In this document: positions 1 to 7,083 of the stretch, piece after piece
Numbering within the stretch: position 1 is the stretch's first letter
How the letters are laid out: each line of letters begins with the position of its first letter
Origin: an uncultured Chitinophagaceae bacterium
Lineage (GTDB): Bacteria; Bacteroidota; Bacteroidia; Chitinophagales; Chitinophagaceae
DNA length: 8,166 nt
Assembly (NCBI GenBank): GCA_946885665.1
Contig: CAMPGT010000179.1
Location: forward strand, 1 to 8,166
Reading direction: 5' to 3'
The notes under the pieces: generated by a model
The model's database searches: none
What the model saw: only the letters and a program-made list of their open reading frames with translations
What the model was told of the DNA's origin: nothing
Translations under genes and position numbers: made by a program

Positions 1-138
1 GAACAATACAACTGTATAATCGCCTTCAAACTCCGGTTTCGTTTCACTTACCTGGATATCCGTTGGCAACAGCTCAAGGTTGTACAATTTACCGATCGCA
101 TCGGCCGCCGCCTGTTGAATGAGGAAAACAATTCCCAT
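1..138 (-). CDS. argS: Arginine--tRNA ligase, N-terminal fragment (runs off the left edge)
   Basis: Read on the minus strand from the ATG at 138-136, this frame gives 46 residues and stays open to the window edge. It begins MGIVFLIQQA and ends FEGDYTVVLF. The pattern of an amphipathic first helix, then a conserved E-F-(E/G)-G-D-(Y/F) motif followed by a hydrophobic strand, fits the N-terminal additional domain of class I arginyl-tRNA synthetases, which grips the D-loop of tRNA-Arg. The enzyme charges tRNA-Arg with arginine using ATP in the cytoplasm. The HIGH and KMSKS catalytic motifs would lie outside the window. No Shine-Dalgarno is seen; the start follows a run of A on the coding strand, as is usual in Bacteroidota. 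A TAnnTTTG box lies 18 bases upstream. The call rests on a short N-terminus recognised by eye, so it is good but not certain. Confidence 0.78.
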   Translation of the reverse strand, partial: MGIVFLIQQAAADAIGKLYNLELLPTDIQVSETKPEFEGDYTVVLF

Positions 139-156
139 AGCTTTTTTTAAGAACGG

Positions 157-164
157 CAAAAGTA
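157..164 (-). promoter_or_regulatory. Probable argS promoter, -7 element
   Basis: Read on the minus strand, these bases are TACTTTTG, a full match to the Bacteroidota -7 consensus TAnnTTTG. A T-rich stretch (about 183-179), which is also the tail of the hairpin at 182-205, lies where a -33 element would fall, but there is no clean TTTG. Transcription would begin near 150, giving a leader of about 12 bases before argS. The match is seen; promoter activity is inferred. Confidence 0.45.
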
Positions 165-181
165 ATGCAACGGAAATGAAA

Positions 182-205
182 AAGCTGCGTGGCTACACGC
201 AGCTT
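182..205 (-). terminator. Terminator-like hairpin upstream of argS, minus-strand orientation
   Basis: AAGCTGCGTG at 182-191 and CACGCAGCTT at 196-205 are perfect 10-bp inverted repeats around a four-base loop. Read on the minus strand, the stem runs into TTTTT (183-179), so it looks like a rho-independent terminator for leftward transcription. No minus-strand gene lies immediately to its right, as the next gene (320-811) points away. It could end a short untranslated RNA, act as a leader attenuator for an argS transcript started further upstream, or insulate the argS promoter. The structure is clear; the role is unknown. Confidence 0.55.
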
Positions 206-306
206 CTTACAGGTTGAGGGGGTAATAGAAAACAAATATGTGGTAAATCCTTCTATAAATCACTGGCTTACCGTTTTATTGACGTAAATCATTCACATAC
301 GTTTAT

Positions 307-314
307 TAAATTTG
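307..314 (+). promoter_or_regulatory. Probable promoter -7 element of the GtrA-family gene
   Basis: TAAATTTG at 307-314 matches the Bacteroidota -7 consensus TAnnTTTG. A TTG at 279-281 is a possible -33 element, though the 25-base spacer is longer than usual. The predicted transcription start would fall at about 319-321, on top of the ATG at 320. Between the two elements, ACGTA (282-286) and TACGT (298-302) form a short inverted repeat that could be an operator, but five-base arms are weak evidence. Confidence 0.45.
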
Positions 315-319
315 CCGCC

Positions 320-811
320 ATGCTGAAAGGATGGATAATTTCAATAATTGATTTCTTTTACGCGCCTTTCAGGAAACTGATGCCGATTCAAACATTTCGC
401 TATGCAGCTTGCGGAGGCGGCAACACCATCCTGGATATCTTCCTCTATTTTCTCGCATACAACTATGTTCTCAGGAAGGAAATCGTTTACACGCCCGCCG
501 GCGCGATCAGCCCGCATATCGCCGCCTTCCTGATCTCGTTCGCCATCAGCTTTCCGACGGGCTACATGCTGAACCGCTACATCGTTTTCCCCGGCTCGAT
601 ACTGAAGGGCAGGGTGCAGTTGTTCCGGTACTTTATGCTCGTGCTGGTGTGCATATACCTGAATTACATCTTCATCAAGCTGTTTGTTGAGCACTTCCAT
701 ATTTACCCCACCATATCCAAAATGCTCACCACCGTGATCGTCGTTGCCTTCAGCTATTTTACGCAGAAGAACTTCACTTTCAAGACCGGAAACGGCGTTT
801 CGCGGGGCTGA
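320..811 (+). CDS. GtrA-family small membrane protein
   Basis: This 163-residue protein has the size and layout of the GtrA family: four hydrophobic segments at about residues 27-50, 64-88, 102-122 and 132-150, with NRYIVF after the second and FTQKNFTFK after the fourth, the usual family signatures. GtrA-like proteins are thought to help move lipid-linked sugars across the inner membrane for cell-surface polysaccharide or teichoic acid modification. The N-terminal extension ([10 protein letters not shown]) resembles Bacteroidota members, which supports the first ATG at 320. A second in-frame ATG at 380 (Met21) has AGGAAA at 371-376 just ahead of it and would still keep all four segments. No glycosyltransferase partner is next to it; dnaK follows 68 bases later on the same strand. 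The family call is firm, the substrate unknown. Confidence 0.88.
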   Translation: MLKGWIISIIDFFYAPFRKLMPIQTFRYAACGGGNTILDIFLYFLAYNYVLRKEIVYTPAGAISPHIAAFLISFAISFPTGYMLNRYIVFPGSILKGRVQLFRYFMLVLVCIYLNYIFIKLFVEHFHIYPTISKMLTTVIVVAFSYFTQKNFTFKTGNGVSRG

Positions 812-879
812 CAATTTTTCACTATCGCACCCGGCGGCATAATCATTGTGAATCATCACTGAACATTAAATTCATAATC

Positions 880-2802
<1,923 letters not shown>

Positions 2803-2824
2803 ATCTTACGAATTATTGAATGAC

Positions 2825-2852
2825 AACCCTGTCCATTTGGACAGGGTTTTTT
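2825..2852 (+). terminator. Intrinsic terminator of dnaK
   Basis: AACCCTGTCC (2825-2834) and GGACAGGGTT (2839-2848) form a perfect 10-bp GC-rich stem with an ATTT loop, followed directly by a run of six T at 2847-2852. It starts 22 bases after the dnaK stop codon and ends 41 bases before the next start at 2894, so it separates the two transcripts. Confidence 0.92.
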
Positions 2853-2853
2853 A

Positions 2854-2879
2854 TTGGCATGGATTTTATGCTAAATTTA
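2854..2879 (+). promoter_or_regulatory. Probable promoter of the small membrane-protein gene
   Basis: TAAATTTA at 2872-2879 matches the Bacteroidota -7 consensus TAnnTTTG in all but the last base, and TTG at 2854-2856 is a possible -33 element with a rather short 15-base spacer. It lies just after the dnaK terminator and 14 bases before the ATG at 2894, where a promoter is needed. Inferred from position and motif only. Confidence 0.45.
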
Positions 2880-2893
2880 ACAAAAATCAGTCT

Positions 2894-3373
2894 ATGGCCA
2901 CAACACTCTACGCACGCATTTCAAGGTTTTCACTGCTTTTCGTTGCACTGATCATCTTCGTTCCTTCTTATTCGATGGTTCTTCCCTCTGCAACACCCGA
3001 ACCGGTTAAAACAGACAACGCAAATGTTTCCGCATTATCGAACATGAGTGTTGAAGAATTTCTTTCATTAACGCCCAAAAAATTTAGGGAGCTTACCGGC
3101 GAAAAACTTTCTATCACCAAGAAGCTTTCGCTGAAGATGGCCCAGAAGAAGATCCGCAAGGCACTGAAAAATCATGAACAGGTGGACAATACCACGATGG
3201 CAAATGCTATGGACACATCCGACTTCAATATCGGCGGTTTCATACTCGGTTTGTTGTTGTCCGTGATCGGCGTGTTGATCGCGTATCTTATCGGCGACAC
3301 CACCGTCATCAAGTGGGCATGGATCGGGTTCGGCGTGTTCCTGGTGATATTCCTTCTCGCAGTGCTGCTTTAA
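2894..3373 (+). CDS. Uncharacterised exported membrane protein with a C-terminal hydrophobic hairpin
   Basis: This 159-residue protein has no name I can support. An N-terminal signal-like segment (basic residues at 8-11, hydrophobic core about 12-27) leads into a Pro/Ala-rich stretch. Residues about 52-93 form a strongly basic, probably helical region containing SLTPKKFRELTGEKLS and KMAQKKIRKAL. Two hydrophobic segments follow at about 114-133 and 141-158, separated by a short GDTTVIKWAW turn, ending at the C-terminus. This layout, with the 'F-L-x-L-T-P-K-K-x-x-x-x-T-G-x-K-L-S' stretch, recalls small Bacteroidota envelope proteins of unknown role. A longer in-frame start at 2816 was rejected because it would place the dnaK terminator inside the gene. 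The start at 2894 lies 14 bases after a plausible -7 box. Its stop overlaps the lysC stop by four bases. Confidence 0.75.
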   Translation: MATTLYARISRFSLLFVALIIFVPSYSMVLPSATPEPVKTDNANVSALSNMSVEEFLSLTPKKFRELTGEKLSITKKLSLKMAQKKIRKALKNHEQVDNTTMANAMDTSDFNIGGFILGLLLSVIGVLIAYLIGDTTVIKWAWIGFGVFLVIFLLAVLL

Positions 3374-4635
3374 TCGTGCATCAGCACCTGCACAGTTTCG
3401 GGCGATTGCTGCCTGAGCCTGACGCGTTTTCCATTGGAAAGTTGCGTTATCAGTTCCTCACGGTAATGCATGACCGTTAACAAGGTGAGATTTTTTTCCA
3501 CCTGCACGTCAAAATCTTCCGAAGCGGACAGGGCGAGCTTTTCGATCCTGTCCGCTTTGTCGTCTATGCACAGATCGATGCGCACCGCCCCGGTTTGCAG
3601 CAAATTCGCCTGGATGTGCAGTTCCGACAATAGTTTGTACAGTCTGGCAAGCGGCTCTTCGCCGGCGAAGGAAAAGTCGCGCGTGTGAAAATGTATCAGC
3701 GCCTGGTTCGGCTTAATGACGATGATGGGCGGAAGGTCGTGTACCTGCTGGTGATGAATAAGCGTGCCGGGCAGGTTTTTATCGAGGAAGCACTTAACGA
3801 ATAAGGGAATGTTCTTGTTCTGCAGTGGCTTTATTGTTTTGGGGTGAATCACCTGTGCGCCATAATAGGCCATTTCTATCACCTCGCCGTAATTCAACTG
3901 GCGGATGTAACGGGCATCTTTAAATGATTTTGGATCGGCATTCATCACGCCTTCCACATCTTTCCATATCGTTAATTCTGATGCATCGAGCATATTGGCA
4001 AAAATCGCTGCTGTGTAATCGCTTCCTTCGCGGCCGAGTGTGGTGCTCTCGTTCTCGGCTGTGGCGCCGATGAATCCCTGTGTAAGTACGATGTTGTGGT
4101 GCCGGAAAAGCGGCGGGATTATTTCATTGACTTTTTCCTGCGTAAACGGCCAGTCGATCACCGCATCGCGGAATGTGTTGTCGGTTCGGAAAATGTCGCG
4201 TATGTCCATCCATTGGTTAGGGATATTGTTTTCGGCGAAATTTGCGCTCATGATACAGGTAGACAGCAGTTCGCCCGTACACACGATCTGGTCGTAATAA
4301 TAGTCGTATTCGCGTACCGGTTTGTCGTGGAGGAGCCATTCCGCTTCTGTGAAGATGTCGATAAGCCGCGAGTAGGTTTCGTTATACGTTAAGACCAGCA
4401 GTTGTTTGGCGATGTTCAGGTGCTGTTGCTTCACAGCTTCGAAAAGCGAAAGCGCCTCCTGCCCGTTGCCGGAGAAGAAGGCTTCCGCCACCTTTTCAAG
4501 TGCATTGGTCGTTTTTCCCATGGCGGATACGACCACGAGGATCTTTTCGCCGGCATGCGCCTTCATGATAGCGTTCACCTTATTTATCCTGTCAATGTTG
4601 CTAACGCTTGCCCCACCGAATTTGAATACTTTCAT
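3370..4635 (-). CDS. lysC: Aspartate kinase (monofunctional)
   Basis: Aspartate kinase phosphorylates L-aspartate with ATP, the first step toward lysine/diaminopimelate, threonine and methionine. The 421-residue protein begins with the nucleotide-binding motif KFGGAS (residues 5-10), has the CTGELLS segment (119-125), the substrate loop TTLGREGSDYTA (198-209) and WKDVEGVMNADPK (224-236). A regulatory ACT region fills about 310-421. There is no homoserine dehydrogenase domain, so this is not a ThrA fusion. In the first ACT domain, the position of the usual TSE stretch in lysine-sensitive enzymes such as E. coli LysC reads QTGAVRI, so the feedback inhibitor cannot be predicted. The start at 4635 gives the expected MKVFKFGG N-terminus. 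It is divergent from fbp across 65 bases; TAAATTAT on the minus strand (about 4657-4650) is only a weak -7 candidate. The stop shares TTAA with the convergent neighbour, and no terminator is seen. Confidence 0.93.
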   Translation of the reverse strand: MKVFKFGGASVSNIDRINKVNAIMKAHAGEKILVVVSAMGKTTNALEKVAEAFFSGNGQEALSLFEAVKQQHLNIAKQLLVLTYNETYSRLIDIFTEAEWLLHDKPVREYDYYYDQIVCTGELLSTCIMSANFAENNIPNQWMDIRDIFRTDNTFRDAVIDWPFTQEKVNEIIPPLFRHHNIVLTQGFIGATAENESTTLGREGSDYTAAIFANMLDASELTIWKDVEGVMNADPKSFKDARYIRQLNYGEVIEMAYYGAQVIHPKTIKPLQNKNIPLFVKCFLDKNLPGTLIHHQQVHDLPPIIVIKPNQALIHFHTRDFSFAGEEPLARLYKLLSELHIQANLLQTGAVRIDLCIDDKADRIEKLALSASEDFDVQVEKNLTLLTVMHYREELITQLSNGKRVRLRQQSPETVQVLMHD

Positions 4636-4641
4636 TCACAG

Positions 4642-4670
4642 TTGTTTGAATAATTTATCGCTTACATTTG
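4642..4670 (+). promoter_or_regulatory. Promoter of fbp and probably of the downstream gene run
   Basis: TACATTTG at 4663-4670 is a full match to the Bacteroidota -7 consensus TAnnTTTG. TTG at 4642-4644 gives an 18-base spacer, within the usual range; TTTG at 4645-4648 is an alternative. The leader to the ATG at 4701 would be about 25 bases. The -33 side lies only a few bases from the lysC start on the other strand, so the two divergent genes may share control. This is the best-formed promoter in the window. Confidence 0.6.
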
Positions 4671-4700
4671 TCGCTCTGAAATCAAAACACTTCCTGCCTC

Positions 4701-5711
4701 ATGAGCACTATAAACCGCAAAGTACTTACGCTTGACGAATTCACGATCCAGCAGTTAAGAAATTTTCCTTCTGCAACCGGCGAGCTGTCCGGCCTGTTGC
4801 GCGACATTGGGCTCGCCTCGAAAAGGATCAACGTGGAAGTGAACAAAGCCGGGCTCGTTGACATACTTGGCGATGCCGGCGCGGTAAATGTGCAGGGAGA
4901 GGATGTCAAGAAGCTGGACATCTTCGCCAACAACCAGTTCATGGGTGTGCTGAAGCATGGTATCAGTTGCGCAGGCATCGGCAGCGAAGAACTGGAGGAC
5001 CTGATCGTGTTCGACGACGAAGTGAGCAGGGCCTCAAAATATGTTTGTCTTTTTGATCCGCTCGATGGAAGCGGTAACATCGATGTCAATGTAGCCATTG
5101 GAACGATATTCAGCGTTTACCGGCGCGTTACGAAGGTGGGCACGGCTGCCGAGCGGGCGGATTTTTTGCAGCCGGGTCACCGGCAGGTGGCAGCGGGCTA
5201 TATCATTTATGGCTCGTCGACCATGCTGGTGTATGCAACGAGGAGGGGAGTGAATGGCTTTACGCTCGATCCCTCGATTGGCGAATATTGCCTGAGCCAC
5301 GCCGATATCAGGTGCCCGGTTTTTGGAAAATATTACTCGGTCAATTATGCAAATGTTCTCCAATTGGAAGAAGGTGTAAGAAACTATCTTAACAAGTGTG
5401 AGGCCAGGAATGAAAGTAACGGTGGACCGTACACGCAACGGTACACCGGCAGCCTGGTTTCCGATATACACAGGAACCTCATCAAAGGCGGTATCTTTAT
5501 GTATCCGGCAACGGGCGCGCAACCGAACGGCAAGCTGCGGTTGATGTACGAATGCAACCCGCTGGCTTTTATTCTTGAAGTGGCCGGCGGCCGCGCCACC
5601 GACGGCAGGCAAAGGATACTGGATATCGCTCCTGAAAATATTCACCAGCGGTCGCCTTTTTTCATCGGCAGCGCGGGCATGTTCGAAGAACTGGAAGAAT
5701 GTATGAATTAA
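4701..5711 (+). CDS. fbp: Fructose-1,6-bisphosphatase, class I
   Basis: This enzyme hydrolyses fructose 1,6-bisphosphate to fructose 6-phosphate plus phosphate, a committed step of gluconeogenesis in the cytoplasm. The 336-residue protein aligns by eye along its length with the E. coli class I enzyme: ATGELSGLLRDI near residues 25-36, NKAGLVDILG (48-57), NVQGE (63-67), the metal-binding SEE (95-97) and FDPLDGSGNID (118-128), the substrate-side NRPYT-like GGPYTQRYTGSLVSD (241-255), and the family signature GKLRLMYECNPLA (277-289). Catalytic acidic residues E96, E97, D119, D122 and E284 are present. The second Ser of the usual DGSSN is Gly here, a conservative change. The start at 4701 sits about 30 bases behind a strong promoter match and has no clear Shine-Dalgarno. 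The next gene begins 11 bases after the stop, suggesting co-transcription. Confidence 0.97.
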   Translation: MSTINRKVLTLDEFTIQQLRNFPSATGELSGLLRDIGLASKRINVEVNKAGLVDILGDAGAVNVQGEDVKKLDIFANNQFMGVLKHGISCAGIGSEELEDLIVFDDEVSRASKYVCLFDPLDGSGNIDVNVAIGTIFSVYRRVTKVGTAAERADFLQPGHRQVAAGYIIYGSSTMLVYATRRGVNGFTLDPSIGEYCLSHADIRCPVFGKYYSVNYANVLQLEEGVRNYLNKCEARNESNGGPYTQRYTGSLVSDIHRNLIKGGIFMYPATGAQPNGKLRLMYECNPLAFILEVAGGRATDGRQRILDIAPENIHQRSPFFIGSAGMFEELEECMN

Positions 5712-5722
5712 AGAAAAATTAA

Positions 5723-6481
5723 ATGGAAAACGCGATCATCACTATAAAGGGCCTCGTTAAAAATTATGGCACATTCGAGGCGGTGAAGGGAATCAGCTTT
5801 GATGTTTATAAAGGAGAAATATTCGGGCTGCTCGGGCAGAACGGCGCTGGCAAATCCACCACGCTGGAAATCATCGAAACGTTAAGAGAAAAGACATCGG
5901 GCAGCGTAACGGTCAACGGGTTCGATCTCGACAGGCAACCCGATGAGATCAAAAAGATCATCGGCGTTCAACTGCAGACCTCCGGGTTTTATCCGAACCT
6001 GAAATTATTAGAACTTCTTGAACTGTTTGCAGGCCTGTATAACAGGGAGGTGCAACCGATGGAATTGCTGAAGCTGGTTAACCTTGAAGAAAAATATAAG
6101 AACAAGTTCAAGGAGTTGAGCGGTGGACAGAAACAACGCTTTTCCATCGCCACTACGCTGATCAACGAGCCACTGATCATCTTTCTCGACGAACCCACCA
6201 CCGGTCTCGATCCGCAGGCGCGCCGCAACCTGTGGCAGTTGATAAAGGATATTCGCGACAAGGGCACAACTGTTATCATTACCACGCATTACATGGATGA
6301 AGCCGAAGTGCTTTGCGACAGGGTGGCGATCATGGATGCGGGAAAGATCATTTCATTGGACACGCCCGACAGGCTCATCGACAGGCTGGTGGCAAGCGGC
6401 TTTGAGCGGCCGAAAGAAGTGAAGAAAGCAAATCTCGAGGATGTGTTCATTTACCTGACGGGACATCAATTAAGCGAATAA
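5723..6481 (+). CDS. ABC transporter ATP-binding protein, ABC-2/DrrA type, without adjacent permease
   Basis: This 252-residue ATPase has every motif of an active ABC nucleotide-binding domain: Walker A GQNGAGKST (residues 38-46), a Q-loop around Gln83-Gln85, the signature LSGGQ (132-136), Walker B LIIFLDEP (151-158), the D-loop GLDP (161-164) and the switch His189 in TTHYMDEAE. The tail NLEDVFIYLTG (238-247) is typical of DrrA/CcmA-like subunits that pair with ABC-2 membrane proteins to export drugs, lipids or polysaccharides. It should act as a dimer on the inner face of the membrane. No permease lies on either side: fbp ends 11 bases before it and the BstA-like gene starts 15 bases after it. 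It therefore either works with a permease encoded elsewhere or has lost its partner here. Substrate cannot be inferred. Confidence 0.93.
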   Translation: MENAIITIKGLVKNYGTFEAVKGISFDVYKGEIFGLLGQNGAGKSTTLEIIETLREKTSGSVTVNGFDLDRQPDEIKKIIGVQLQTSGFYPNLKLLELLELFAGLYNREVQPMELLKLVNLEEKYKNKFKELSGGQKQRFSIATTLINEPLIIFLDEPTTGLDPQARRNLWQLIKDIRDKGTTVIITTHYMDEAEVLCDRVAIMDAGKIISLDTPDRLIDRLVASGFERPKEVKKANLEDVFIYLTGHQLSE

Positions 6482-6496
6482 AATAAAACGAATGAT

Positions 6497-7039
6497 ATGC
6501 CTGAATTTTCGGCTGATCCACGTTATCCGATCGGTAAATACCAACCGCAGCCTTTTTCTGAGCAGCAGCTAAAAGAATGGTTGCAGGATATCTGGTTTCT
6601 TCCGGCGGCACTGGAAAATTCCATTCTCAATATGGATGAAGCGCAGTTGAACGAACCTTACCGCGAGGGTGGATGGAAGATCAGGCAATTGGTGCACCAC
6701 GTTGCCGACAGTCATATGAATGCCTACATCCGTTTCAAGCTGGGTCTAACTGAAGACGTTCCTGTAATCAGGCCTTACAATGAAAAGCTATGGGCCGAAC
6801 TGAAGGATACTGAGAACCTGCCGGTGAATATTTCGCTTACGCTGCTTCATTCGCTGCACAAACGCTGGTATGAGATACTGGCGAATATGCAGCAGGAAGA
6901 TTGGGAAAGGAAGGTGCTGCACCCTGAGCATAACCGCGAAATGACGCTGTGGTATTTGTTGGGAATGTATGCGTGGCACGGCCGGCATCACGTGGCGCAT
7001 ATCGAAAGGGCGAGGCGGGGAGAGGGGAGTAGGGAGTAG
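6497..7039 (+). CDS. DinB-superfamily protein, YfiT/BstA-like (putative bacillithiol S-transferase)
   Basis: The 180-residue protein closely resembles the Bacillus YfiT/BstA type of the DinB/YfiT four-helix-bundle family. It has DPRYPIGKYQ near the N-terminus, PYREGGWKIRQLVHHVADSH at about 54-73, YIRFKLGLTEDVPVI (77-91) and YAWHGRHHVAHI (158-169). Candidate metal ligands are His67 or His68 with His161 and His165, the three-His arrangement of the family. BstA enzymes conjugate bacillithiol to electrophiles such as antibiotics and other toxins; that activity is inferred from family membership. The start at 6497 follows an A-rich stretch 15 bases after the ABC gene. The last residues (about GSRE) and the TAG stop at 7037-7039 are encoded by the heptamer array at 7025-7059, so the tail past HIERARR is probably not part of the native fold. 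Confidence 0.87.
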   Translation: MPEFSADPRYPIGKYQPQPFSEQQLKEWLQDIWFLPAALENSILNMDEAQLNEPYREGGWKIRQLVHHVADSHMNAYIRFKLGLTEDVPVIRPYNEKLWAELKDTENLPVNISLTLLHSLHKRWYEILANMQQEDWERKVLHPEHNREMTLWYLLGMYAWHGRHHVAHIERARRGEGSRE

Positions 7040-7059
7040 GGAGTAGGGAGTGGGGAGTA
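7025..7059 (+). repeat. Five tandem GGGAGTA heptamers (short tandem repeat, G-quadruplex-capable)
   Basis: Five consecutive copies start at 7025, 7032, 7039, 7046 and 7053; the fourth reads GGGAGTG, the others GGGAGTA. The array begins inside the last codons of the BstA-like gene and contains its TAG stop. Because seven is not a multiple of three, three identical copies place a TAG in every reading frame, so the array stops translation whatever frame enters it. The plus strand offers five GGG tracts with four-base loops, meeting the G-quadruplex pattern G3N1-7. Such heptamer arrays are known as short tandemly repeated elements in some bacteria; a dispersed family here is inferred. Confidence 0.93.
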
Positions 7060-7061
7060 AC

Positions 7062-7080
7062 TTTTAAGTTTTAAGTTTTT
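7062..7080 (+). repeat. AT-rich heptamers TTTTAAG following the GGGAGTA array
   Basis: TTTTAAG occurs twice in tandem (7062-7068, 7069-7075), followed by TTTTTAAA, a third degenerate unit that runs into the Nudix start codon at 7084. The period of seven is the same as in the preceding G-rich array, from which it is separated by AC (7060-7061), so the two look like parts of one composite element filling the whole gap between the genes. Confidence 0.7.
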
Positions 7081-7083
7081 AAA

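Noticed and set aside
206..319. tRNA or small protein gene in the argS-gtrA gap
   Set aside because: No cloverleaf arms or T-loop are visible, and the only minus-strand ATG frames are about ten codons or fewer without support.
812..879. Heat-shock operator (CIRCE-like inverted repeat) ahead of dnaK
   Set aside because: No nine-base inverted repeat with the CIRCE spacing is present; the AATCAT repeats here are short and direct. TAATCATTG at 840-848 only loosely resembles a -7 box.
2816..2893. Longer start (ATG at 2816) for the small membrane-protein gene
   Set aside because: It would put the dnaK intrinsic terminator and the promoter-like elements inside the coding region, and it would bury the signal-like segment that starts naturally at 2894.
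7025..7059. CRISPR array or phase-variation switch for the BstA-like gene
   Set aside because: There are no spacers, and units are only seven bases. Gain or loss of copies would not change the protein, because the stop is reached within the first copies.
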